A stretch of DNA of 64,000 nt from Nitrosomonas sp. PY1 (GTDB lineage: Bacteria > Pseudomonadota > Gammaproteobacteria > Burkholderiales > Nitrosomonadaceae): contig NZ_BQXC01000001.1 of assembly GCF_022836435.1 (NCBI RefSeq), positions 202,612 through 266,611 of the forward strand, given 5' to 3'. The position numbers were made by a program, and so were the translations under genes. Shown here piece after piece: positions 1 through 9,462 of this stretch (the stretch's first letter is position 1; each line of letters starts with the position of its first letter). Under the pieces are notes generated by a model, which was not told the DNA's origin, searched no databases, and saw only the letters and a list, made by a program, of their open reading frames with translations.

Positions 1-1461
1 CAGTGGAAGCACATAGTATGGATCTGGTGTGGATAGGTCGTTAATCCATAAAGCGAAAGGTGCATTACGTAATTCCACCGCAGACATTAGCGTCCAGAAC
101 AAAGCAATAAACACCGGAATTTGAACCAGAATAGGTAGACAGCCACCCATTGGATTGATTTTTTCCTCTTTGTAGAATTCCATCATCACTTGATGCATAC
201 GTTGACGATCGCCTGCATATTGCTCTCGTATTTTCTGCAATCTGGGTGTGACCACCCTGAGTTTTGCCATTGAGCGATAACCAGCAGCAGATAATGGAAA
301 GAACAATAGTTTGACTGTCAGCGTCAATAAAATAATGGCTACCCCCCAATTGTCAACCCAGGAGTGATAAAAGGAGAGTAATTTGAATAAAGGCTGTGCA
401 AGTATTGTCAACCATCCATAATCTACTGTTAAATCCAAACCAGGCGCGAGCTCAGCCAGTTTCTCCTGCTCTTGTGGGCCGGCATAAAGAGACATAGAAA
501 TTTGTTTTGTTTGACCGGGCTCAATTGCGCCAACTGGTGCGATTACGCCCGCAGTGTACTGATTAAGTGCTAAATGTTTGGCATAGTATTCACGCGGTGA
601 TTGCTGAGTAGGCAGCCAAGCTGCGAGGAAATAGTGCTCCAGCATAGCGATCCATCCATTGTCAGCATTTGCCGGATACTCCGCTTTATTTTTGTCGAGA
701 TCAGAAAACTTTATTTTGATGAATTTATCTGCGTCGGTATACATCGCTGGGCCAGTATACGAATGGATCATCGTATTGGAACCACTGGGTTCGTTTGCGT
801 CCCGAAGCATCTGGAAATAAGAAAAAGGAATAATCGTTTCATCGCTTTGATTGGTGATTTCAAATGCAACATCAATCACGTAATTATTACGATGAAAAGT
901 AAAAATTTTGGCAACTTTAATGCCGTTCTCTTCTGGCGCTAGTAATTTTACTACTAACTTATCTTGGTCCGGTTCAAGTTGATAGTTGTTGTTTTCTGCG
1001 GTGTATTTGGTTTTATGGCTAGGGAGCTTGTCGCCTATAAGTCCTGACTGTGCAACATGAAACCGGGCTGTTTTGTCCAGCAATAACTCATAAGGCTTAT
1101 CTTTGTCTTCGCTGGAGGGGTGTAGTAGTAAACCGAGTTGTCGTATATCCCCGCCAGCCGTGTCAATTTCTGCCACAACTGTATCTGTAGTGACTTTGAT
1201 TTTCTCGCCTGTAGTAAATAAATTCGGAGTGATTGATGAACCAGCACCCTCAATACCTGAAGCAATTGACGATCTTTCAGTGTTTGATGCTAATCCGTCG
1301 CCAGGAACCGGTAGTGGATCATGGCGCTGATTGGATGAATCTGAGGTTGTACCCGACGTAATTTGTGTTGTCGGGGGATTAATTTCTCTTTGCCAGGCAT
1401 CCCACAAGAATAGTAACGATGTGGAAAAAATGATAATGAGTAAAAGTTTTTTTGTTTCCAT
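1..1461 (-). CDS. yidC: Membrane protein insertase YidC (3' end cut by window edge)
   Basis: YidC/Oxa1 insertase, which inserts and folds inner-membrane proteins with or without SecYEG. The reading frame runs without a stop from ATG at 1461 to the window edge (487 codons), so the C-terminal tail is missing. Visible in order: an N-terminal membrane anchor (about residues 5-20), a Ser/Thr/Pro-rich linker, the large periplasmic domain (about 60-370) and the start of the conserved insertase domain, with YRSMAKLR and INPMGGCLPILVQIP. The position after rpmH-rnpA-yidD is canonical. Unusually, about 240 nt separate it from yidD. Identification is secure; only the C-terminus is unseen. Confidence 0.97.
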   Translation of the reverse strand, partial: METKKLLLIIIFSTSLLFLWDAWQREINPPTTQITSGTTSDSSNQRHDPLPVPGDGLASNTERSSIASGIEGAGSSITPNLFTTGEKIKVTTDTVVAEIDTAGGDIRQLGLLLHPSSEDKDKPYELLLDKTARFHVAQSGLIGDKLPSHKTKYTAENNNYQLEPDQDKLVVKLLAPEENGIKVAKIFTFHRNNYVIDVAFEITNQSDETIIPFSYFQMLRDANEPSGSNTMIHSYTGPAMYTDADKFIKIKFSDLDKNKAEYPANADNGWIAMLEHYFLAAWLPTQQSPREYYAKHLALNQYTAGVIAPVGAIEPGQTKQISMSLYAGPQEQEKLAELAPGLDLTVDYGWLTILAQPLFKLLSFYHSWVDNWGVAIILLTLTVKLLFFPLSAAGYRSMAKLRVVTPRLQKIREQYAGDRQRMHQVMMEFYKEEKINPMGGCLPILVQIPVFIALFWTLMSAVELRNAPFALWINDLSTPDPYYVLPL

Positions 1462-1705
1462 TGTTTATTTAATTCAGTGAGTTCTCGACATAGCGCACGT
1501 GCGATTGAAATCCTAATATTTTATATAAACATCGGCTTTCAATGACATAAGCAATTAATCTTGTTAAGTTTTAATGTTTTGTAATCGATTAATGGTTTGA
1601 TAGCAATTGGAGACGAAGCAAGTACTAAGGTGCCACTTGATCATCGATTTTTCGAATATAATAATTTAATTTACCATATGACGGTAGACGGTAGTGCGAC
1701 GCAGA

Positions 1706-1915
1706 TTAAGGTATTGGCTCATACCCGCCTTTGCTCCAGGGATTGCATCGCAGTATACGCCAAACACTCAAGCGCGTTCCATGAAAAAAGCCATATTTTG
1801 TATAAGCTTCTATCACATATTGTGAACAAGATGGAGTAAAACGGCATGAAGGCGCGAACAAAGGACTTATGAAGTATTGATACAATCTAATGATTGTAAT
1901 AATCAATCGTGACAT
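1706..1915 (-). CDS. yidD: Membrane protein insertion efficiency factor YidD
   Basis: A 69-residue YidD protein, a small inner-membrane-associated factor that helps YidC-dependent insertion. It has the family pattern: an amphipathic N-terminal helix, the paired-cysteine motif SCRFTPSCSQY, and a C-terminal R-I-L-R-C-N-P-W stretch. Length is typical. The start overlaps the end of rnpA by 13 nt, so translation is probably coupled. Membership of the rpmH-rnpA-yidD-yidC operon supports the call. Confidence 0.95.
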   Translation of the reverse strand: MSRLIITIIRLYQYFISPLFAPSCRFTPSCSQYVIEAYTKYGFFHGTRLSVWRILRCNPWSKGGYEPIP

Positions 1916-2325
1916 TGCTGTAATTGAGCCATCAGTAAACGGGTTTCAGCCGTGAGTTGTAAGGATTCCTTCTTTGTAACTGGACGACGCAAGCGTATGA
2001 CCCAATCCATTTTTACCCAAAAGCTTTTTTCACTGTAGCGATTATTGCGAAACGTTTCGCGAAGTAATCTTTTAATCCAATTGCGCTTAACAGCCAATCG
2101 CTCAATCTTTTTTGAAACTATTAAACCAAGCCGAGAATGCCTGAGGTGATTTGGTTTCGCGAAAACTTGAACCCAATTACCATTGAGCTGATATTCAGTG
2201 CCAATTAATGCAGTAAAGTCTGCTGATGCATGCAGTCTACAATTTCTAGGTAAGGAATTAATTTTCTGAAATGTAAGAAGATTGTCGCCGTCTGTTTGCC
2301 CTGTAAATTTTTTGATACTAAACAC
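1903..2325 (-). CDS. rnpA: Ribonuclease P protein component
   Basis: Protein subunit of RNase P, which with M1 RNA removes the 5' leader of pre-tRNAs. The basic RNR-type helix is seen as [12 protein letters not shown], together with the LGLIVSKK strand that contacts the leader. The start is GTG at 2325, inside the last codons of rpmH (8-nt overlap), an arrangement common in this operon. At 140 residues it is slightly longer than the usual 115-130, because of an N-terminal extension of about 20 residues, so a later start cannot be excluded. Confidence 0.95.
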   Translation of the reverse strand: MFSIKKFTGQTDGDNLLTFQKINSLPRNCRLHASADFTALIGTEYQLNGNWVQVFAKPNHLRHSRLGLIVSKKIERLAVKRNWIKRLLRETFRNNRYSEKSFWVKMDWVIRLRRPVTKKESLQLTAETRLLMAQLQQCHD

Positions 2326-2452
2326 TTAATTTTGCACGCCCCTTAGCGCGACGAGCGCGAATAACGGCAGCACCGGCACGTGTTTTCATGCGAACTAGAA
2401 AACCGTGAGTACGTTTTCTTTTGGTGACTGAAGGCTGGTATGTCCGTTTCAT
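2318..2452 (-). CDS. rpmH: 50S ribosomal protein L34
   Basis: A 44-residue L34 starting [19 protein letters not shown] and ending in the usual Arg/Lys/Ala-rich helix. The start is ATG at 2452 with a GGAG ribosome binding site a few bases upstream. It is the first gene of the minus-strand operon rpmH-rnpA-yidD-yidC. Beginning and sequence match the family closely; the first-domain Asn of many L34 proteins is Val here. Confidence 0.97.
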   Translation of the reverse strand: MKRTYQPSVTKRKRTHGFLVRMKTRAGAAVIRARRAKGRAKLSV

Positions 2453-2489
2453 TTTTACTCCACGTTAATTTGAATCTATAGAACCGACT

Positions 2490-2519
2490 ATTACAACCTG
2501 TTTTAGGGGTATATGTCAA
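2490..2519 (-). promoter_or_regulatory. Predicted sigma-70 promoter of the rpmH operon
   Basis: Read on the minus strand, a perfect -35 box TTGACA (2514-2519) is followed after 18 nt by TGTAAT (2490-2495), five of six matches to the -10 consensus. The expected transcription start lies about 30 nt upstream of the rpmH ATG. This is pattern recognition only, but strength and position fit a ribosomal protein operon. Confidence 0.6.
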
Positions 2520-2868
2520 TACCGATTGAGTGCTAAGTTATGGAATAAGGGAGGAAATATAAACATATTCGGTTAGCTGAATTCTTATTTTTTATAGAAA
2601 GCAATGATGAAATTCGAGTTAGTTGCTGGAACCAATGTTTTGTTAGAAAATTTAATTTTTTCTGGATTTTATTCCTCGCTTCTCGGGAGAGAAAATCAGC
2701 AACCTGAAGATTCTTAATGTCTCTTGCTACTTATGGTCGAATTAGATAGCTTTAATAGGTGAAATATAAGCAGCGACACGATTCAATTGATGATGAATTC
2801 ACAAAATGAAGAAGTGAAAAAGCTCAGCGTGAGATTATAATGTTGGGTAACTAGAAAGGTATAAATTT
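2520..2868. other. Intergenic region between divergent rpmH and ynfA-like gene
   Basis: AT-rich spacer with no recognisable RNA gene and no convincing coding sequence. Only very short open frames (at most about 37 codons) without good ribosome binding sites occur. Because rpmH lies next to oriC in many bacteria, I looked for DnaA boxes of the TTATCCACA type and saw none, and dnaA is not the neighbour. It probably holds the upstream part of the rpmH promoter and the promoter of the plus-strand gene. Confidence 0.5.
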
Positions 2869-3198
2869 ATGAATGCCTTAGCAACAATAGGGTTGTTTTT
2901 CATTACTGCAATTGCTGAAATTCTAGGATGTTATCTGAGTTATCTTTGGCTAAGGAAAGATGCATCGGTTTGGTTATTACTTCCTGCGAGTGTTAGTCTG
3001 ATCGTGTTTGCGTGGCTTTTAACACTTCATCCATATGAAGCCGGTAAGGCTTATGCTGCTTACGGTGGAATATATGTTGCTACTGCTTTGATTTGGTTGC
3101 TGGTTGTCGAAAAAGTAATTCCAGATAAATGGGATCTGATCGGTGCAAGTATTTCAATTCTTGGTATGGTCGTGATTGTTTTTGCACCGAGAAGTTAA
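2869..3198 (+). CDS. YnfA/UPF0060 family small membrane protein
   Basis: A 109-residue protein with four hydrophobic segments, matching the UPF0060 (YnfA) family, which is related to small multidrug-resistance-like transporters. Family features visible are the N-terminal AEILGCYL, the central [12 protein letters not shown] and the C-terminal [15 protein letters not shown] stretches. Length is typical. The ATG has AAAGG upstream. It stands alone between divergent rpmH and the next small membrane gene. Function is not established in most species; efflux is only a family-level suggestion. Confidence 0.9.
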   Translation: MNALATIGLFFITAIAEILGCYLSYLWLRKDASVWLLLPASVSLIVFAWLLTLHPYEAGKAYAAYGGIYVATALIWLLVVEKVIPDKWDLIGASISILGMVVIVFAPRS

Positions 3199-3387
3199 AT
3201 AGATTATTAGATTAGAAATGGTCTTCAAGATCGATTGATTTAAGAGCTTGGTAGTTTGAGCGGATAGTGCCTTGTTAGTAGGGGTATGATTTTAGTTATG
3301 AAATTGCTATTTTTTTCAATTGAGATTAAACTTCGGCAGCAGGGTTAAGTCAGGAATTTAAATAACAATAATAAAAAAGGAAGAATA

Positions 3388-3864
3388 ATGACAGGACAAC
3401 TTGCAGCAAGTGAAGAAGGTAGGAGCGGGCAGGATCGTCGGAGTGATACCTCTTTTTTTTGTCCCTTTCATTTGGGGATTAAATCTGGAAGTAGAGGCAG
3501 AGTTGGCGAACGGCGTTTAAATGGTAAAGAATGGAGTTATGTTGACTACTACCCTAACCATTTGCTATTTTGTATTGTTGCTATTTTGGTACTGAGTATT
3601 TTAGATGTTTATTTCACACTAAATATTTTGGCACGGGGTGGTGAAGAGCTAAATTGGTTTATGTTGGTTGTAATTGAAGAAAGCATTGAGAAGTTTATCA
3701 GCGTTAAGCTAGCACTGACCGGGCTAGCGCTTGTTTTTTTAACGATTCATCATAATGTGAAGTATTTCCAGAAGCTTCGTGTTCGGCATATTATTTATAT
3801 AGTACTGACAGGTTATGTAGTTTTGATTGGATATGAAGCGCTGCTATTGAATTGGATTATCTGA
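3388..3864 (+). CDS. DUF5658-like membrane protein
   Basis: A 158-residue protein with a polar N-terminus of about 50 residues, rich in Arg, Gly and Ser (two RxGxDRR-like patches), then about three membrane helices (around 52-72, 90-118, 135-157). The second loop carries NxLARGGEELNWFM, resembling DUF5658 proteins. A good ribosome binding site (AAGGAAG) lies 5 nt before the ATG. No catalytic motif is visible and the neighbours give no clue. Function unknown; the family assignment is from memory of the pattern. Confidence 0.6.
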   Translation: MTGQLAASEEGRSGQDRRSDTSFFCPFHLGIKSGSRGRVGERRLNGKEWSYVDYYPNHLLFCIVAILVLSILDVYFTLNILARGGEELNWFMLVVIEESIEKFISVKLALTGLALVFLTIHHNVKYFQKLRVRHIIYIVLTGYVVLIGYEALLLNWII

Positions 3865-3911
3865 AATCTCGCAAGGTGGCGCTTGATGCGAAGCGCTCCC
3901 TTGCAGAGGGA

Positions 3912-5285
3912 TTACCGAGAAGTAAAGTAACTGGCAACGTTCCGCAGATCGTCAAGAACCAAAGTTCCAGCGGCTAGCTGTAAGCGAAGATAAGCCAGTA
4001 AGTGATTGTAGCGTGCTTCTGCTAAATCTTTCCGGGTTTCATGCAGTTGTTGTTGTGCATCTAATAAATTCAAATTGATTCTAATTCCGCCACGTATGCT
4101 TTTTTCTGTTGCGTTTACCAGTAATTCAGCCGATTTAACGCCAAGTTGCAAGGATTCGATTCTTTTTATACCGCTTTGTAAAAGATTGTATTGTTTTCGC
4201 AGCTCAACCATCACTTTGTCCCTTGCAGCATCTAATTCAGCTTCGGCGCGTGCATGGTTAGCTCTGGCTTGTGCTGTTAGCGCATTGACACGCCCACCTG
4301 AATAAAGTGGAATATTTACTTCTACGCCTGCGGCACCCAGTTGAAATTCGCGTCCGGCAGTAATTGGCGATCCTGAGAAATTGCGCGACAAGCTTGCCAC
4401 CAGATCGATGCGAGGTGCGTGACCCGCTTGGCTTTTGTTGATTTCTTCTTTGCCGGAAGTTACTAGATGACGTTGTGTGACCAATTCAGCATTACGATCC
4501 ATCGCTAAAGCATACCAACTATCGTAATCCTGTAACTGAATGGCGCGATAATTAAAAAGATCAGATAACTGATCGAGTTTTGTTATTTTTTGACCGATCA
4601 GTGTCTCAAGTTTTAGCTGTGCAACCGCTAAGTTATCTTGAGCTTCTATCAAGCGCGCTTGTGCAACGGCATGCTTTGACTGTGTTTCAAGCATGTCGGT
4701 AGTGGTACCTTCACCTTTTTCCAGCATTTTTTCATTGATACGCTTGAGTTCTTCTAAGGAGTCTAGTTGTGTTTCGGCAATTTTGAGGTGGTCTTGTGCT
4801 AGCAGCGTCTCTACATAAGCTTCTACTAAACGCACTACGAGTTGCTGGCCGTGTCCCGTAAATTTGGCGCGACTTGAATCGGCTTTCGCTTTTCCCTGAC
4901 GGTAATTAGCTACAGCTTCCAAATTAATTAACGGTTGTCGTAATGTTAGCGTGGTAATCTGGCTATCGAACTGCATTGAAGTAAACTCGTGGATTCCCGT
5001 GCGCGGGTTAGGGTTCTGATAGCCAGCATTTTTGCTTTGTACGTGCGTAAACGATAAGTTCGGTAATAAATTCGCTAAACCAAGCTTCTCAACTTGTTGT
5101 CCAGCTTCATTTTCATGAATGGCTGAACGAAAAGTGGGGTCATGTTGCAATGCCGCTTCATAAGCTTCTAGCAGACTCATTGATTGTGTCGTGGTACTCA
5201 TGCAAATAAATGCTAATGCTATTATGGCTGTACATGAATGTTTCAATATTTCCTTAGCGATTATCACGATTGTATTACTCTTCAC
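3912..5285 (-). CDS. TolC family type I secretion outer-membrane protein
   Basis: Outer-membrane channel of a type I secretion system (457 residues). The start is GTG at 5285, inside the end of the adaptor gene (11-nt overlap); this start is needed to include the signal peptide (hydrophobic ALAFICMSTTTQS, cleavage near residue 35). The mature part shows two TolC/OEP repeats with LLEAYEAALQHDP near the N-terminus and coiled-coil stretches such as ALTAQARANHARAEAELDAA. Last gene of a three-gene operon after the ATPase and adaptor. The likely substrate is the RTX/S-layer-like protein at 19496-21799. The paralogue (PrtF- or LapE-like) cannot be settled here. Confidence 0.92.
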   Translation of the reverse strand: MKSNTIVIIAKEILKHSCTAIIALAFICMSTTTQSMSLLEAYEAALQHDPTFRSAIHENEAGQQVEKLGLANLLPNLSFTHVQSKNAGYQNPNPRTGIHEFTSMQFDSQITTLTLRQPLINLEAVANYRQGKAKADSSRAKFTGHGQQLVVRLVEAYVETLLAQDHLKIAETQLDSLEELKRINEKMLEKGEGTTTDMLETQSKHAVAQARLIEAQDNLAVAQLKLETLIGQKITKLDQLSDLFNYRAIQLQDYDSWYALAMDRNAELVTQRHLVTSGKEEINKSQAGHAPRIDLVASLSRNFSGSPITAGREFQLGAAGVEVNIPLYSGGRVNALTAQARANHARAEAELDAARDKVMVELRKQYNLLQSGIKRIESLQLGVKSAELLVNATEKSIRGGIRINLNLLDAQQQLHETRKDLAEARYNHLLAYLRLQLAAGTLVLDDLRNVASYFTSR

Positions 5286-6633
5286 TCATAGCTGAATGCA
5301 GCCGGTCCAATATCGGCTTAAATAAATAACTCATCAAAGATCGCTCGCCCGTTTTAATAAAAACATCAACCGGCATACCTGCTCTGATCTGTTGATCAGA
5401 AAGTATTTTCAATCCTTCTGCTGTTACTTTGGCTTTTATGGTGTAATAGGGGATTCCAGTGCGTTCATCGGTCAAACGGTCGGCAGATACTTGTGTGACC
5501 ACTCCAGGGATATTCGGTGTTTTTTTCTGGTTTAAAGCGGAAAAAATCAAATCGACAGCTAAATCGATATGCACTTTGTCGATTAAATGAACTGGAACTT
5601 CTCCAGTAATAATCAGTACATCATCGCTAGGAACGATATCCATTAGTTTGAATCCTGGCGCAACGACGCCGCCCTTGGTAAATACATTTAATCCGACCAC
5701 AGTACCATCGACAGGTGCTTTGACTTCAATATTGGCGAGCTCGAAATCTTGTCCGTTGAGTCGGCTGTTTAACGCTTCCGCTTCGCGTTTTATATCGGAT
5801 AACTGTTGCCGGACGTCTTTTTGGTATTCTTGTTGTCGTTGAATACGGCGTTGTTCCAATTCGGTAATTTGACGCTGCGTTCGACCGATATTGCCAATGT
5901 CCGCGGATATTTCGCCGCTCAATTGAACAAATGTTTGCTCCAATTCTAAAACGCGATTGCGAGGTACAAAGCCTTCTTTGGAAAGCTCGCGCATGTTAAT
6001 CAGCTGTTCTTCCAAGAACTTAGATTGCTGGCTTTTGCTGTTTTTGGATGCTTCAAGTCCGCGCAATTGTATTTTTAATCCGGAGATTCCTTCATCAAGC
6101 GCAGCAATTTCATGCCGTAGAGCCAGTTTTCGTGAGATAAATAATTGATTCTGAATGAGAATGTTATTGGCAACACGGGGATCATTTTGCTGTGATTGTA
6201 ACTCGGAGGGAAAAAAAATTTCATTTTTGCCATCGCGCTCTGCTAACAGCCTCGCTTCCACAGCAAGCGCCGAATATAACTGAGCGCGAGTTATTTCAGC
6301 TTGTGCTTTGGTTTGAACATCATTCATGCGTACTAATACCTGACCTACCGCAACATGATCGCCTTCCTTGACTAAAATATTGTCAATGATGCCACCGGTT
6401 TGGTGCTGCACTGCTTGCAAATGACTAGCGACAGCAACAGTTCCAGAAACGGGTACGCCCTTTTCTAGCGGTGCAAATATAGCCCATAATACAAAACCAC
6501 CAAAGCCTGCTAGTACGATCCACCAACCCAAGCGAGTATGTATCGTTTCATTAGTGTCTACCCAAGGTGTGCCCTCAACTGGGATGTCCTGAGTGGATAT
6601 AGATTTGTTTTCAGCGATAAGCTTCATAATCAT
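5275..6633 (-). CDS. HlyD family type I secretion periplasmic adaptor
   Basis: Membrane-fusion protein linking the inner-membrane ABC ATPase to the TolC channel (452 residues). A short cytoplasmic N-terminus precedes one membrane helix (about 36-56), then a lipoyl half-motif (AVQHQTGGIIDNILVKEGD), a long coiled-coil hairpin (about 120-290), the second lipoyl half (IEVKAPVDGTVVGLNV) and a beta-barrel/C-terminal domain ending GERSLMSYLFKP. This is the PrtE/HlyD layout. The upstream ATPase gene is 50 nt away and the downstream tolC-like gene overlaps by 11 nt. Two ATGs six nt apart could serve as start. Confidence 0.93.
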   Translation of the reverse strand: MIMKLIAENKSISTQDIPVEGTPWVDTNETIHTRLGWWIVLAGFGGFVLWAIFAPLEKGVPVSGTVAVASHLQAVQHQTGGIIDNILVKEGDHVAVGQVLVRMNDVQTKAQAEITRAQLYSALAVEARLLAERDGKNEIFFPSELQSQQNDPRVANNILIQNQLFISRKLALRHEIAALDEGISGLKIQLRGLEASKNSKSQQSKFLEEQLINMRELSKEGFVPRNRVLELEQTFVQLSGEISADIGNIGRTQRQITELEQRRIQRQQEYQKDVRQQLSDIKREAEALNSRLNGQDFELANIEVKAPVDGTVVGLNVFTKGGVVAPGFKLMDIVPSDDVLIITGEVPVHLIDKVHIDLAVDLIFSALNQKKTPNIPGVVTQVSADRLTDERTGIPYYTIKAKVTAEGLKILSDQQIRAGMPVDVFIKTGERSLMSYLFKPILDRLHSAMSEE

Positions 6634-6683
6634 ATCCAGTTAACGAAGGAATATTTTTTATCATACTTGATTGATTTGTAGCG

Positions 6684-8432
6684 TTAATTTGTTTGTTTCT
6701 CGGGCATTTTAGCATCGCTCTGTTGTTTTTCTGCTAATGCTGGTTTTGCTTGCTGTTGTTTGGTAAGTTCTTCAATAACTTGCTTGGTTGGGCCAAACAT
6801 TTTTACCATGCCGTCTTGAAGTAGTAGCAACTTAGTGGTGATTCCTATGATACTGGTTCGATGAGTAATCAAAACAATAGTTTTGCCGCGTTTACGCAAA
6901 TCAACTAATGCGTTTAATAGTGCTTGTTCGCCTATTTCATCCAAATTAGAATTGGGTTCATCCAGTACGATCAATGAGGGGTCATCATACATTGTGCGCG
7001 CTAATCCAATACGTTGTTTTTGTCCTCCCGAAAGCCCGGCACCACCCACTCCTAGCGTCGTATCATAGCCGTCAGGCATTTTTAGGATCATTTCATGAAC
7101 GCCAGCACGTTGTGCGGCTAAAATAACTTTATCCGCATTGATTTCGCCAAAGCGAGCGATATTTTCAGATACGGTTCCAGCGAATAATTCGATATCTTGG
7201 GGTAGGTATCCAATATAAGGACCTAGCTCATCCTTATTCCATAAATAAACATCTGCGCCATCAAGTCTTACTTTTCCAGAGACAGCAGGCCAGACACCCA
7301 CCAGTAAGCGTGCCAGGGTCGATTTGCCCGATCCACTTGGGCCAATTACACCAAGCGCTTCACCGGCATCTAAGGCAAAAGACAGCGATTTAATGACGGG
7401 CACCTTGCTGTTCGGTGGAATCGCAGTCACGCTTTCAACGGCAATAACACCCCGGGGCTTGGGTAATGGCATGCCTGCTTCACGTGCAGGGTTTTTCTCG
7501 AATAATTTGCTCAAGCGCTCATAAGCACTGCGGGCACTACCAATTTGTTTCCAGGTGCTAATCAATAGTTGTACGGGTGCGATGGCTCTACCCAATAAAA
7601 TTGATCCGGCAATCATCATGCCTGGGGTAATTTCGTTTCCCAGTACCAATAGTGCACCAAATCCAAGCATGAGCGATTGTAACGTTACCGTAAATGCTTT
7701 TGATAGAGCGGTGACTATTCCGGATTTTTCACTGGCTTCTGCTTGTAGATTTAAAAAGCGACTATGCAATTTAAACCAGCGTGCTTGGATATTCGGCAAC
7801 ATGCCCATCGCTTCAATCACTTCCGCATTGCGTAGATTGTTGGATGCAATATTCGAAGATGCGATCGACATGGTGCTGGCGTCAGCCAACGGCTTATGTG
7901 ATATTTTTTCGTTAATGTAGGCTAAAGTGATGAGTATGCTCGTACCGCATAGTGCAAAAACGCCTAAAGCGGGATGAAATATAAAAATGACAAATAAATA
8001 AATTGGAAACCAAGGTGCGTCGAATAGCGCAAATAAAGCGTTGCCGGTAAGAAATTGGCGTAAACTGGTTAAGTCATTTAAAGCTTGTCCAGCATTGCTA
8101 TCGCCCATTTTTAAACTTTGCTCGAAAGCTGCAGTGTACACACGCTTATTGAGTTTCATGTCGAGTTTTGCACCAACTCGTATCAAAACAAAGCTACGTA
8201 CAAATTCCAGTGCCCCCATAAAGACATAAGCACCAAGCATAATGAGCGTTAACATCAATAAGGTCATCTCGTTGCGGCTGGTCAATACACTGTCATAGAG
8301 CTGCAGCATATAAATCGCCGGCATAAGCATGAGTACATTGATTACAGCGCTAAAAACACCAATGTTGCGGAACGTTTTTTTAAAACCCGCTAGTACTTGT
8401 GCTATTTCATTTTGGGGTAATTTAAATTTCAT
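6684..8432 (-). CDS. Type I secretion permease/ATPase, PrtD family
   Basis: Fused membrane/ATPase exporter of 582 residues. Residues about 20-310 form the six-helix ABC membrane domain. The nucleotide-binding domain has Walker A GPSGSGKS (about 362), signature LSGGQKQR (about 465) and Walker B LIVLDEP (about 486). There is no N-terminal C39-peptidase or C39-like domain, so it belongs to the PrtD group that exports RTX proteases, lipases and S-layer proteins with uncleaved C-terminal signals. First gene of the exporter operon. The Gln/Lys/Glu-rich tail after the ATPase (about 555-582) is low complexity. Confidence 0.93.
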   Translation of the reverse strand: MKFKLPQNEIAQVLAGFKKTFRNIGVFSAVINVLMLMPAIYMLQLYDSVLTSRNEMTLLMLTLIMLGAYVFMGALEFVRSFVLIRVGAKLDMKLNKRVYTAAFEQSLKMGDSNAGQALNDLTSLRQFLTGNALFALFDAPWFPIYLFVIFIFHPALGVFALCGTSILITLAYINEKISHKPLADASTMSIASSNIASNNLRNAEVIEAMGMLPNIQARWFKLHSRFLNLQAEASEKSGIVTALSKAFTVTLQSLMLGFGALLVLGNEITPGMMIAGSILLGRAIAPVQLLISTWKQIGSARSAYERLSKLFEKNPAREAGMPLPKPRGVIAVESVTAIPPNSKVPVIKSLSFALDAGEALGVIGPSGSGKSTLARLLVGVWPAVSGKVRLDGADVYLWNKDELGPYIGYLPQDIELFAGTVSENIARFGEINADKVILAAQRAGVHEMILKMPDGYDTTLGVGGAGLSGGQKQRIGLARTMYDDPSLIVLDEPNSNLDEIGEQALLNALVDLRKRGKTIVLITHRTSIIGITTKLLLLQDGMVKMFGPTKQVIEELTKQQQAKPALAEKQQSDAKMPEKQTN

Positions 8433-8571
8433 TGATCAGTTAATATCAAAAGCAGAAATTTTCGAAGCAAAATAAATGACCATTATTAGCAAGCATTGCT
8501 GCATCGATACTTATCCAATTGAAAGATGAAGGTGTGCAGTATGTAGGATTGGCGGTCATTATAGTTCTTGT

Positions 8572-9462
8572 TTATGGATTTTGACTAGGCAAATCCTTCA
8601 TTTCCAAAACAAATGGTTTCGGAGAAAAGTATAAATCACATTTTGCTTCTGAATGATCAAATATTAGGTCCTCATTCATTCTCGTTGCCATAGATGTATT
8701 CCAGTGCTGAAAGCGTGGCAAGCGTTTTAACAACCATACCGCAGCATAAAAAACCCAAAGTGGCAAAGTGATAATTCTGGGTGTAATATTTAATGCAACA
8801 AATATCCGTTCTATCATTTGGCGATAACTTAATGTTTCATCCCCCGTTATATTATAGGAGAGATTGCTTAAACTACGCTTCCATAGTGCTAAAAGACATG
8901 CCGTAGCGACATCGTTACTATGTATAGGTTGCCTTAGGCCACTTGCTTTACCCAATATGGGGAAGAAGCCATAGCGATGGATAAAGCGTGTGATTTCTGC
9001 AACATTTTTATCTTGCCCGTAACCGTATATTAATGTCGGACGCAATATAATCCATTCTATTTTATTCAAATTTGCCCATGATTCTAACAATGCTTCACCG
9101 TCGGCGAGTTTTTGTGCGATTACTTGCTCGTTCAAATCGGAAGAATTTTGTTTAGTGAAACGACTGGTTGACGATAATACGACTATTCTCTGAGGTTTGA
9201 ATGTTAATAAAAAATCGAAATACCCCGGTAATACCCAGATAGGAGCAACGAATATCCAGAAAAGAATTTTTTTTATATCACGATCGGTTTCTTTCTGCGC
9301 TGCCGGGGGAAGTTGCTGCCAAGTGACATAGGGTTGATTTTGATTGGTTAGTAATCGGCGAGAAAAAGCTGTAATGTGATGCTTCTGTGCTATCCCTTGC
9401 TGTATTAAGCATTGACCTACTAGGCTAGTGGCGCCTATGATTCCGATGGATTGAGTTGTCAT
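8572..9462 (-). CDS. NAD(P)-binding SDR family protein (atypical epimerase/dehydratase-like)
   Basis: Rossmann-fold protein of 296 residues beginning MTTQSIGIIGATSLVGQ, a nucleotide-binding Gly motif of atypical extended SDRs. LSSTS and ILRPTLIYGYGQDKN match strands beta-5/6 of the family. The usual catalytic Tyr-xxx-Lys is not obvious: Val is found where Tyr is expected. A hydrophobic stretch near residue 255 (WVFYAAVWLLKRLPRF) may be a membrane association helix. The start is ATG at 9462, overlapping the preceding glycosyltransferase stop as ATGA; a longer open frame upstream lies inside that gene. It probably acts on a nucleotide sugar or lipid-linked sugar, by context only. Confidence 0.8.
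   Translation of the reverse strand: MTTQSIGIIGATSLVGQCLIQQGIAQKHHITAFSRRLLTNQNQPYVTWQQLPPAAQKETDRDIKKILFWIFVAPIWVLPGYFDFLLTFKPQRIVVLSSTSRFTKQNSSDLNEQVIAQKLADGEALLESWANLNKIEWIILRPTLIYGYGQDKNVAEITRFIHRYGFFPILGKASGLRQPIHSNDVATACLLALWKRSLSNLSYNITGDETLSYRQMIERIFVALNITPRIITLPLWVFYAAVWLLKRLPRFQHWNTSMATRMNEDLIFDHSEAKCDLYFSPKPFVLEMKDLPSQNP

Noticed and set aside
2453..2868. Possible replication origin next to rpmH
   Set aside because: No DnaA-box cluster of the TTATCCACA type was seen and dnaA is not adjacent, so only promoters are assigned here.
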